A stretch of DNA of 64,000 bases from positions 17,851 through 81,850 of the forward strand of contig CAKQPT010000009.1 in assembly GCA_934270345.1 (NCBI GenBank). Reading direction: 5' to 3'. A model generated the notes under the pieces. The model saw nothing but the letters and a program-made list of their open reading frames with translations. It had not been told where the DNA came from and ran no database searches. This stretch comes from an uncultured Oribacterium sp. (lineage in GTDB: Bacteria; Bacillota; Clostridia; Lachnospirales; Lachnospiraceae). Shown here piece after piece: positions 56,903 through 64,000 of this stretch. Position 1 is the first letter of the stretch, and each line of letters begins with the position of its first letter. Made by a program: the position numbers and the translations under genes.

Positions 56903-57517
56903 ATGCAGAAATTCACTACAAAAACCATCGTATCCCTTTCAGTTCTTGTCGCTCTCCAGATCGTTCTGACAAGATTCTGTTCCTTCAGCGCATGGAACGT
57001 CCGCATCGGCTTCGGCTTCGTGGCGCTCGTCATCGCCGCGGTCGTGCACGGTCCGGTTGCCGCTGCCCTCGTCGGTGGTCTCGGCGATATGATCGGTGCC
57101 ATCGCGTTCCCGACCGGCTCCTACTTCCCGGGCTTCACGCTGACCCAGGTGCTCATGGGCCTGTCCTTCGGCCTCGCGTTGTACCGGAAGCCGCTTCACG
57201 TTTCCGACGCCAATGCCGTCGACCCGCACGCAGATGGTGCTGCCGCTTCTGCACTGGATGCCGCTGCAGCCTCGGTGCTCGCCGCTGCGCTCCCGCTGCC
57301 GGTTCGTGCGACCTTCGCGGTGCTCTTTAATCAGCTGGTGCTGAGCCTGCTCATGAACACGCTCTGGATCTCCATCCTCTACGGCTCCAGCTTCACCGGA
57401 CTGCTCACGACGAGAGTCATGCAGGCTGCAGTCACCGCGCCGATCCAGATCGCCGTGGTGCTCACCCTCGCCAGCATCCTGCGCCGCCGGGATATCCAGC
57501 AGGTGCTCGCTGCGTAA
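56903..57517 (+). CDS. queT: Queuosine precursor transporter QueT
   Basis: QueT is the substrate-binding membrane component of an ECF transporter for queuosine precursors. The 204-residue protein has five to six membrane segments; FCSFSAWNVRIGFGFV (about 26-41), GGLGDMIGAIAFPTGSYFPG (about 62-81) and FTGLLTTRV are family features. The loop at about 97-129 is enlarged by Ala and Asp residues. AAAGGAGG at 6 bp is covered by a leader hairpin. It pairs functionally with QueH at 18159. Confidence 0.92.
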   Translation: MQKFTTKTIVSLSVLVALQIVLTRFCSFSAWNVRIGFGFVALVIAAVVHGPVAAALVGGLGDMIGAIAFPTGSYFPGFTLTQVLMGLSFGLALYRKPLHVSDANAVDPHADGAAASALDAAAASVLAAALPLPVRATFAVLFNQLVLSLLMNTLWISILYGSSFTGLLTTRVMQAAVTAPIQIAVVLTLASILRRRDIQQVLAA

Positions 57518-57540
57518 TTTACTACTGATTCTTAAACTTT

Positions 57541-57580
57541 CGGCGCCGTGGGTGAAGCGATGTGCTTCACCCCGGCGCCG
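57541..57580 (+). terminator. Long hairpin after queT
   Basis: A stem of GGCGCCG plus GGGTGAAGC pairs with its complement around a 4-6 nt loop. No T-run follows, and a -10-like TATACT comes 13 bp later, so folC may have its own promoter. Confidence 0.6.
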
Positions 57581-57632
57581 ATTATGCTATACTGTGGCAT
57601 GAACTAAAACACAAATTAAGAAAGAAGAAAAA

Positions 57633-59042
57633 ATGGACTGGAATGAAGCAATCGCACTCCTTCATGGGGCGAACTGGAAACACACCAAGATCGGGCTCGA
57701 GCGTATGCGGGATTTCATGCACGCGCTCGGCGATCCGCAGGAGAAGCTCCGTTATGTGCACATCGCGGGCACGAACGGCAAGGGCTCGGCCTGCGTCATG
57801 ACCCAGTCGATTCTGACGGCGGCGGGCTTCCGCACCGGCCTCTATATCTCGCCACACCTCGACCAGTTTAACGAGCGTCTCTCCATCGACGGCCAGATGA
57901 TTTCAGATGCGGATCTTCGCCGACTTGCGGCGCGTGTGCGTGCGGCCGCGGAGACCCTCGGCGAGGAGCCGACGGACTTCGAGATGATCACCGCGATGGC
58001 CTTCTGCTGGTTCGGGGAGCAGCACTGCGATCTCGTCGTCCTCGAGGTCGGCATGGGCGGTCGCCTCGATGCGACGAACGTCATCTCCTCTCCGGAGGTC
58101 TGCGCGATCATGCACATCGGGCTCGACCACACCGAGTTCCTTGGGGATACCGTCGAGAAGGTCGCCGCGGAAAAAGCCGGCATCCTGAAATCCGGTGCCG
58201 ACTGTGTCCTCTACCACCAGCTCCCGGGCGTCATGGACGTCGTACAGAAACGCTTCGCGGAGGTGAACCCGGACGCAGCTGCGCGCGCAGATGCAGCCAG
58301 CACACTCAGCGCGGACACCGCGGATTCGTGCTGCACATCCGGTGCAGCTGCTGACAGAAGTACCGGCAGAAGCATTGGCCAAACCGACGGTGGGGGCAGA
58401 AATACGGCACAACTCGTCATCACGGATCCGACGGCGTTCAGCGCCCGCGCGCGGACAATCGACGGGCAGGTCTTCGACTACCGGAACCGTCCGGAGCTCC
58501 GCATCCAGCTGCTCGGAAACTACCAGATGGAAAACGCGATGGCTGTCCTCGACATCATCGACTGCCTGCAGCGCCGCGGCTTCAGCATCTCGGAGAATGC
58601 CATCCGCACCGGTCTCGCCCGCGCCGTCTGGCCAGGCCGCTTCGAGCTTCTCTCGCGGAATCCGCTCCTCATCGTCGACGGCGCGCACAACCCGAATGGC
58701 GTCGAAGCCCTCGTCGACACGATCCGCGCGTACTTCCCGGATCAGAAAATCAACTTCGTGATGGGCGTCATGAAGGATAAGGACTACCACACCATGCTCC
58801 GGCTCATCGCCCCGTACGCCGCCCGCTTCATCACCGAGCTCCCTGACGCGCACCGCGCCCTCCGGCCGGAAGAGCTAAAATCCGAGATCCGCGCGTACTT
58901 CGACGGCCCCGTCGAAACCGCTGACTCCGTCACCGCCGCCGTACAGCGCGCGATGGAGATCGCAGAAGGAACCGATGTCATCACCATCTGCTTCGGCTCC
59001 CTGTACCAGGTCGCCGACATTCGCCGCTTCTTCCGTAAATAA
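57633..59042 (+). CDS. folC: Folylpolyglutamate synthase / dihydrofolate synthase
   Basis: FolC adds glutamates to folates and may also make dihydrofolate. The 469-residue ATP-dependent Mur-like ligase has HIAGTNGKGSACV (about 46-58), SPHLDQFNERL, VGMGGRLDATN, GLDHTEFLG and DGAHNPNGVEAL (about 349). A Ser/Ala/Thr/Gly-rich insertion (about 211-262), not normal for the family, contains ASTLSADTADS and GRSIGQTDGG. It starts a folate and methionine gene group with metF, the activation protein and metH. Confidence 0.95.
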   Translation: MDWNEAIALLHGANWKHTKIGLERMRDFMHALGDPQEKLRYVHIAGTNGKGSACVMTQSILTAAGFRTGLYISPHLDQFNERLSIDGQMISDADLRRLAARVRAAAETLGEEPTDFEMITAMAFCWFGEQHCDLVVLEVGMGGRLDATNVISSPEVCAIMHIGLDHTEFLGDTVEKVAAEKAGILKSGADCVLYHQLPGVMDVVQKRFAEVNPDAAARADAASTLSADTADSCCTSGAAADRSTGRSIGQTDGGGRNTAQLVITDPTAFSARARTIDGQVFDYRNRPELRIQLLGNYQMENAMAVLDIIDCLQRRGFSISENAIRTGLARAVWPGRFELLSRNPLLIVDGAHNPNGVEALVDTIRAYFPDQKINFVMGVMKDKDYHTMLRLIAPYAARFITELPDAHRALRPEELKSEIRAYFDGPVETADSVTAAVQRAMEIAEGTDVITICFGSLYQVADIRRFFRK

Positions 59043-59053
59043 GTCACATCTGT

Positions 59054-59090
59054 AAAAGAGCTGTTCGCAGACCATGCGGCAGCTCTTTTG
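59054..59090 (+). terminator. Intrinsic terminator after folC
   Basis: The 10 bp stem AAAAGAGCTG/CAGCTCTTTT ends in TTTTGCG, 14 bp past the stop. The following 160 bp to metF are AT-rich and probably hold its promoter. Confidence 0.8.
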
Positions 59091-59253
59091 CGTGCGTCCA
59101 TCTGCCTCTCTGCTTTTCGTGTACGAACATCCCGCCTTATAACCCCTGTCTATAACGGCGCCTAAATTTTACGTATTATACATTTCATCCATTCCCCTTT
59201 AAAATAAGTAAGATATTTTCACATTATATCTATACACGAAGAGGTTCTACTAT

Positions 59254-60117
59254 ATGAAGATTATCGATATTTTAAATCAGGATCAGATCACGCTTTCCTT
59301 CGAGGTGTTCCCGCCGAAGAAGATCGAGAAGTACGATTCGGTGCAGGCGGCGACGGAGGGTGTGGCGGCGCTGCACCCGAGCTTCATGTCCGTGACCTAT
59401 GGTGCGGGTGGCGGAACCTCCGAGTTTACGCTGAACATCGCGAAGAACATCCGGGACAAGTACGGGGTCGAGGTGCTGCCGCATCTGACCTGTGTTTCCT
59501 CCACGAAGGCGCACGTCCACGAGATGATTCAGAAGTTTAAGGAATACGGCTTTGAGAATGTCATGGCGCTGCGCGGCGACATCCCGGAGGGCGGCGCACC
59601 TTACGACGACTACCACTATGCGAGTGAGCTCGTCGCAGACATCAAGTCCCAGGGCGACTTCTGTATCGGCGGTGCCTGCTATCCGGACGGCCATGTCGAG
59701 TGCGCGCACAAGGACGACGATATCAAAAATCTGAAGCGCAAGGTCGACGCGGGTGTCGACTTCCTGACCACGCAGATGTTTTTCGACAATGCTGAGTTCT
59801 TCAACTTCCTCTATCGTCTCCGCGAGCAGGACATCCGTGTGCCTGTCCTCGCCGGCATCATGCCGATCACGAACCAGAAGCAGCTCGGCCGCTCCGTCGC
59901 CCTCTCCGGCACCACCGTGCCGACCCGCTTCAAGGAGATCGTCGACAAGTTCGGCGAGCATCCGGAGGCGATGAAGCAGGCGGGCATCATCTACGCGACC
60001 GAACAGATCATTGACCTCATCGCAAACGACGTAAAGCACATCCACGTCTACTCGATGAACAAGCCGGACGTCGCTGAGGCCATCCAGCGGAACCTGAGCG
60101 AGATCCTGAAGATCTGA
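59254..60117 (+). CDS. metF: 5,10-methylenetetrahydrofolate reductase
   Basis: MetF reduces methylene-THF to methyl-THF, the methyl donor for MetH. The 287-residue TIM-barrel flavoprotein has LSFEVFPPK near the start, SVTYGAGGG (about 49), ALRGDIPEG (about 109) and FLTTQMFFDN. Length and motifs are those of the free-standing bacterial enzyme. AAGAGG lies before the ATG. It precedes the methionine synthase activation protein and metH. Confidence 0.97.
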   Translation: MKIIDILNQDQITLSFEVFPPKKIEKYDSVQAATEGVAALHPSFMSVTYGAGGGTSEFTLNIAKNIRDKYGVEVLPHLTCVSSTKAHVHEMIQKFKEYGFENVMALRGDIPEGGAPYDDYHYASELVADIKSQGDFCIGGACYPDGHVECAHKDDDIKNLKRKVDAGVDFLTTQMFFDNAEFFNFLYRLREQDIRVPVLAGIMPITNQKQLGRSVALSGTTVPTRFKEIVDKFGEHPEAMKQAGIIYATEQIIDLIANDVKHIHVYSMNKPDVAEAIQRNLSEILKI

Positions 60118-60234
60118 TATACTGTTCCCCATCAGGACGCAGCCGGAGGATGCCGGAAGCCCACGTGCCTCCGTCACACAACCCCTCTCCTCTGCGTCCT
60201 CGTTACGATCGCTCATCGGAAAGTGAAGGGCATC

Positions 60235-60927
60235 ATGATCGACATGCGACTCCGCGAGGTCTACCGTTACCTCGGCTACCGAAAAATTACACCGACGCCG
60301 GAGATCGACGCACGTATCCAGCAGTGCATTGGGCGAATGCAGGCGGCCGCGACGCCACGTGCCTTCGCACGACGTTTTCCCGTCCGCTGCGAAGCGCCGG
60401 ACCACGTTGAGATCGCGGGGCTTACGATCCGCTCGCGGGATCTCTGTCGAAACCTCTCCGGCTGCGACGACGCGTATCTGTTTGCCGCCACCATCGGCAT
60501 CGGCATTGACCTCCTCATCAAGCGGGGCGAAGTCGCCAGCATGACGGATTCCATCATTTACCAGGCGGCGGGTGCCGAGATGATCGAGTCCTACGCGGAC
60601 AGTGAGGTCGCGAAGCTCCGCGCACAGGAGGCCGCCCGCGGGTACCAGCTCCGTCCGCGCTACTCGCCCGGCTACGGGGATCTGTCGCTCGCGCTCCAGA
60701 CGGATTTCGCGCGCATCCTCGACATGCAGAAGTGGTGCGGCATCAGCCTAACCGACGCGCTCCTCATGGTCCCGAGCAAATCCATCACCGCCTTCATCGG
60801 CTGCACACGCCAGGCGAAAACCACGCCCGACGCCGCGTACCTCGCGCAGGAGGTCAACCCGCTGAAGCTCGAAAATCATAATTGTAGCGAATGTTCAAAA
60901 ACAGACTGCTCGTTCCGAGCAGTCTGA
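60235..60927 (+). CDS. Methionine synthase activation-domain protein
   Basis: The roughly 230-residue protein is a stand-alone version of the MetH reactivation domain, which binds S-adenosylmethionine and remethylates inactive cobalamin. RYSPGYGDLSLALQ (about 136) and CGISLTDALLMVPSKSITA are the signature. The C-terminal CSECSKTDCSFR adds four cysteines not found in E. coli MetH. A GTG at 60223 is an alternative start. MetH here lacks this domain, so the two proteins act together. Its stop lies in a hairpin before metH. Confidence 0.9.
   Translation: MIDMRLREVYRYLGYRKITPTPEIDARIQQCIGRMQAAATPRAFARRFPVRCEAPDHVEIAGLTIRSRDLCRNLSGCDDAYLFAATIGIGIDLLIKRGEVASMTDSIIYQAAGAEMIESYADSEVAKLRAQEAARGYQLRPRYSPGYGDLSLALQTDFARILDMQKWCGISLTDALLMVPSKSITAFIGCTRQAKTTPDAAYLAQEVNPLKLENHNCSECSKTDCSFRAV
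60903..60927 (+). promoter_or_regulatory. Hairpin overlapping stop codon before metH
   Basis: AGACTGCTC-GTTCC-GAGCAGTCT is a perfect 9 bp stem that includes the last codons and TGA of the activation-protein gene. It ends 9 bp before the metH SD. It may couple translation of the two genes. Confidence 0.65.
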
Positions 60928-60944
60928 TACTCACGGAGGAAATT

Positions 60945-63590
60945 ATGCGAAAGAATATCATGGATCGAATCGGCCGGGAGTGGCTGTTCTTCGATGGTGG
61001 CACCGGCTCCATCCTGCAGGAGAAGGGCCTGCAGCCGGGCGAGCTGCCGGAGACCTGGAACCTTCTTCATCCGGACCGGATCATCGATCTGCACCGCGGC
61101 TATCTCGAGGCGGGTGCGGATATCTATAACACGAACACCTTCGGCGCGAATCGCCTCAAGTTCCCGGAGAACCTGGACGAGATCGTGACGGCGGCGGTGA
61201 AGCTCGCGAAGGAAGCGCGCACACAGGCCGGCCGAGACGAGGATGCTTACGTCGCCCTCGACATCGGTCCGACCGGCAAGCTGCTCGCACCGATGGGCGA
61301 CCTTTCCTTCGACGACGCGGTCGATATCTTCGGCGAGGTGGTGCGGATCGGTGCCCGCGAGGGTGCGGATCTCGTGCTGATCGAGACGATGAACGACTCC
61401 TATGAGGCGAAGGCGGCAGTGCTCGCGGCGAAGGAAAACTGCGATCTGCCGGTTTTCATCACCTGCGTGTTCGACGGCAGTGGGAAAATGCTGACGGGCG
61501 GTACGCCGGAGTCGATGGTCGCCATGCTCGAGGGCCTCGGCGTCGATGCGCTCGGCGTGAACTGCTCGCTCGGACCTGCCCAGATGATCCCGATCGTGGA
61601 GCGTCTCGTGAAGGCCGCCCACGTCCCGGTGCTCGTAAACCCGAACGCCGGTCTTCCGAAGTCCGTTGACGGCCGCACCGTCTATGACGTCGGCCCGGAG
61701 GAATTCGCCGGCTACATGAAGCAGATCGCAGAACTCGGTGCCGCCGCGGTCGGTGGCTGCTGCGGCACGACCCCGGACTACATCCACGCGGAGATCGCCG
61801 CGGTGCGTCCTCTTCCACTGCTCCCGCCGCAGGGCCGTGAGCAGACCGTCATCGCCTCCTTCTCCCGCACCGTCGAAATCGGAAGGGCGGCCCGTCCTGT
61901 CATCATTGGCGAACGCATCAACCCGACCGGCAAGAAGCGCTTCAAGCAGGCGCTCGTCGACCACGACATCGACTACATCGTGGACCAGGGCCTTCAGCAG
62001 GAGGACGCGGGCGCGGACGTGCTCGATGTCAATGTCGGTACGCCGGAGATCGACGAGGTGGAGCTCCTCGACGAGGTGGTCTGCCGCCTGCAGAGTGTGC
62101 TCGCGCTGCCGCTCCAGATCGACACCTCGAACCCGGAGGCGATGGAGCGCGCGCTTCGTCACTACAACGGCAAGGCGCTCATCAACTCCGTGAACGGCAA
62201 GCAGGAGGTCATGGCGGAGGTCTTCCCGCTCGTGAAGAAGTACGGTGGCGTCGTCGTTGCGCTCGCGCTCGATGAAGGGGGAATCCCGGACAATGCAGAC
62301 GACCGCATCCGTATCGCCGGGAAAATCTACACAACGGCTGCGGAATACGGCATCCGCCGCGAGGACATCGTCATCGACGGCCTCTGCATGACCGTCTCCA
62401 GTGATCCGCGCTCGGCGCTCGTAACGCTCGAGACGATCCGCCGCATCCGCGACGAGCTCGGCGGCAGCAGCATCCTCGGCGTGTCGAACATCAGCTTCGG
62501 TCTTCCGGCCCGCGAGCTCATCAACGCTTACTTCTTCGAGATGGCGCTGCAGAACGGACTTTCCTGCGCGATCATCAATCCGAACAACCAGGCGATGATG
62601 CAGGCTTACCGTGCCTTCTGTGCGCTCACGAACCAGGATGAGAATTTCCAGAACTTCATCACCGCGTACGCCGGCTACAAGTCGCCGGACAAGCAGGTGA
62701 GCGACGCCCTGACTGCCTACAAGACCCGCGTGCTGAACGCGCTCGGAGTTTCCGCCGGGGACCTGCAGGCCACCGGCCGTCCCCTAGGCGGTTCGGGCGC
62801 TAACGCGGGCGGCGCGGGCTTTGGTGCCGCGGGCCTCTCGTCGGGCAATGTCTCCGGCGCGGGGACAGGCGCTGGCGCGGCGGGTACTGGCTCCGGTGCT
62901 GAAACTGGCTTCGGCGCTGGCGCGGGCGCGGACGACGGTCGGGGACCGGGTGCATTGGCCGGAAAATCCAGACTCGTCGAAGCCATCGAACGCGGCATGG
63001 CGAAACCCGCCGCGGAAGCCACGCGCGAGGCGCTCCTCACGCGGAACGCCCTCGACATCATCAACCAGGACCTCGTGCCGGCGCTCGACGTCGTCGGCCA
63101 GGGTTTCGAAAAGGGCACCGTCTTCCTCCCGCAGCTCCTCATGGCCGCGGAAGCCGCCAAGGCCGCCTTCGCCGTCGTGAAGGAATCCATGGCCGGCAGC
63201 GCGCAGGAGTCGAAGGGCCGCGTCATCCTCGCAACCGTCAAGGGCGACATCCACGACATCGGAAAGAACATCGTGAAGGTCCTGCTCGAGAACTACGGCT
63301 ACGACGTCATCGACCTCGGCAAGGACGTGCCGCCGGAAACCATCGTGGAAACCGCACTCCGGGAGAACATCCGCCTCGTCGGCCTCTCCGCCCTCATGAC
63401 CACCACCGTCGTGAATATGGAGGAAACCATCCGCCAGCTCCACGCGCAGAAGCCGGACTGCCGCATCGTCGTCGGCGGTGCCGTCATGACCCAGGACTAC
63501 GCCGACAAAATCGGCGCCGACTGCTACGGCCGCGACGCCATGACCACCGTCCGCTACGCAGACGAACTCGCAGAAAGAGGCGAGTTGTAA
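60945..63590 (+). CDS. metH: Cobalamin-dependent methionine synthase without activation domain
   Basis: MetH moves the methyl group from methyl-THF to homocysteine via B12. The 881-residue protein has the homocysteine domain with zinc ligands in GVNCS and GGCCGTTP (about 270), the pterin domain (GERINPTG, about 325; DGLCMTVSSDP), and the B12 cap and Rossmann domains with GDIHDIGKNIV carrying the cobalt-ligand His. It ends there, without the activation domain encoded just upstream. A Gly/Ala-rich insertion (about 603-680, GAGTGAGAAGTGSGAETG) separates the folate and B12 modules. GGAGGA precedes the ATG. Confidence 0.96.
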   Translation: MRKNIMDRIGREWLFFDGGTGSILQEKGLQPGELPETWNLLHPDRIIDLHRGYLEAGADIYNTNTFGANRLKFPENLDEIVTAAVKLAKEARTQAGRDEDAYVALDIGPTGKLLAPMGDLSFDDAVDIFGEVVRIGAREGADLVLIETMNDSYEAKAAVLAAKENCDLPVFITCVFDGSGKMLTGGTPESMVAMLEGLGVDALGVNCSLGPAQMIPIVERLVKAAHVPVLVNPNAGLPKSVDGRTVYDVGPEEFAGYMKQIAELGAAAVGGCCGTTPDYIHAEIAAVRPLPLLPPQGREQTVIASFSRTVEIGRAARPVIIGERINPTGKKRFKQALVDHDIDYIVDQGLQQEDAGADVLDVNVGTPEIDEVELLDEVVCRLQSVLALPLQIDTSNPEAMERALRHYNGKALINSVNGKQEVMAEVFPLVKKYGGVVVALALDEGGIPDNADDRIRIAGKIYTTAAEYGIRREDIVIDGLCMTVSSDPRSALVTLETIRRIRDELGGSSILGVSNISFGLPARELINAYFFEMALQNGLSCAIINPNNQAMMQAYRAFCALTNQDENFQNFITAYAGYKSPDKQVSDALTAYKTRVLNALGVSAGDLQATGRPLGGSGANAGGAGFGAAGLSSGNVSGAGTGAGAAGTGSGAETGFGAGAGADDGRGPGALAGKSRLVEAIERGMAKPAAEATREALLTRNALDIINQDLVPALDVVGQGFEKGTVFLPQLLMAAEAAKAAFAVVKESMAGSAQESKGRVILATVKGDIHDIGKNIVKVLLENYGYDVIDLGKDVPPETIVETALRENIRLVGLSALMTTTVVNMEETIRQLHAQKPDCRIVVGGAVMTQDYADKIGADCYGRDAMTTVRYADELAERGEL

Positions 63591-63603
63591 ATCTTCTATA
63601 GAG

Positions 63604-63630
63604 AAAGCCCCGGCTCACGCCGGGGCTTTC
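63604..63630 (+). terminator. Hairpin terminator after metH
   Basis: An 11 bp stem AAAGCCCCGGC/GCCGGGGCTTT with a 4 nt loop lies 13 bp past metH. Confidence 0.8.
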
Positions 63631-63639
63631 GCAGTTTAT

Positions 63640-63703
63640 GGGGTCTGACCCCATTAAATTTTTCTAAACAGAATCTAAACTAAAGTTTATGGTGTCTGAC
63701 CCC
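63640..63703. repeat. GGGGTCTGACCCC palindromes, a pair (G5, G6)
   Basis: A perfect copy (63640-63652) and a copy with one change (GGTGTCTGACCCC, 63691-63703) have related flanks (GTTTATG before both). They lie between the convergent metH and small membrane protein genes and repeat the pair layout seen at 39397-39460. Confidence 0.85.
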
Positions 63704-63722
63704 CTTCGAAATTCTTAAGATG

Positions 63723-63905
63723 CTACTCCACTGCACTCACCAGCAAGAGCGTCAAGCCGATATATACGAGGGCGATCAGCGCAAGAATCGAGCAGAAGCT
63801 GATACAGAGCATGCGCGCATTTCTATGAGCGCCCAGATACCGACGCGCCAGCACGACGCCAGAAACCGCCAGCAGCAGAATTACACATGCAAGCCAGAGT
63901 GGCAT
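63723..63905 (-). CDS. Small two-segment membrane protein
   Basis: The 60-residue protein has two hydrophobic helices (about 2-21 and 33-57) joined by a short basic loop. GGAGG lies 8 bp before the ATG at 63905; a GTG nine bases upstream overlaps the SD. Function unknown. Confidence 0.65.
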   Translation of the reverse strand: MPLWLACVILLLAVSGVVLARRYLGAHRNARMLCISFCSILALIALVYIGLTLLLVSAVE

Positions 63906-63928
63906 AGAGCTCACCTCCTTCAGTTAAT

Positions 63929-63941
63929 GGGGTCTGACCCC
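63929..63941. repeat. GGGGTCTGACCCC palindrome (G7)
   Basis: A perfect copy in the context GTTAAT-palindrome-AATGTC, 24 bp upstream of the small membrane protein start. Confidence 0.85.
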
Positions 63942-63962
63942 AATGTCGTCAACTTAACATTT

Positions 63963-63994
63963 AGACTCACGCGAAAGCGTGGGTCTTATTTTTT
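63963..63994 (+). terminator. Terminator at window end
   Basis: AGACTCACGC-GAAA-GCGTGGGTCT followed by TATTTTTT is a strong plus-strand terminator. The gene it serves is not clear within the window. Confidence 0.75.
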
Positions 63995-64000
63995 GCAAAT

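Overview
The window looks like chromosome of a GC-rich, low-GC-lineage anaerobe in Clostridia, most probably Lachnospiraceae. That inference rests on a type III glutamine synthetase beside a type I enzyme and an ANTAR regulator, DapL-type diaminopimelate synthesis, a queT/queH queuosine salvage pair, split methionine synthase genes and strong Shine-Dalgarno (SD) sites. I could not run any search, so the genus is not assigned.

Layout. 1-3166: LysR regulator, YfcC-type transporter and an M20 amidohydrolase. 3206-9813: an AT-richer accessory island with a SNF2 ATPase, two secreted wall-binding proteins, a membrane-anchored HNH nuclease and an AlbA/Schlafen-type ATP-binding protein. 10014-18938: ruvBA, a YprB-type exonuclease, leuCD with a divergent LysR, an Mrp ATPase, HPr and queH. 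19006-31006: rpoD, argF, an RNA methyltransferase, nadE, guaB and CIRCE-controlled groESL. 31034-46896: a MATE transporter, then a nitrogen cluster of gltBD, glnN, ANTAR regulator, glnA, dapL and divergent asnB. 47256-57517: glnS, MFS, an M14 carboxypeptidase, a DUF3810-like membrane metallopeptidase and queT. 57633-63905: a folate/B12 one-carbon group of folC, metF, a methionine synthase activation protein and metH.

The most unusual content is between the genes. Four intergenic regions (arrays B, C, D and E) hold 19 units of exactly 35 bp. Each unit has inverted terminal sequences, and units are separated by unrelated 37-48 bp (mostly 37-38), giving a period near 73 bp. A fifth locus (array A) has four 41 bp units. 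The outer sequence differs from array to array (TATCCA, TAGACA, TATATG, TGTAGG), but the two ends of a unit change together, and most units share an inner ATTTT-AAAAT core. No cas genes are present. This is the best candidate for an undescribed system here.

Other structured DNA includes three 216-232 bp hairpin elements with a conserved centre and co-varying arms (P1-P3), a fourth unrelated long palindrome before gltB (P4), seven GGGGTCTGACCCC palindromes near gene ends, and a hairpin element that starts at stop codons. The word GCCAATGC is enriched in low-complexity linkers that interrupt otherwise ordinary housekeeping enzymes. Nitrogen genes carry leader terminators that suggest control by attenuation or antitermination.
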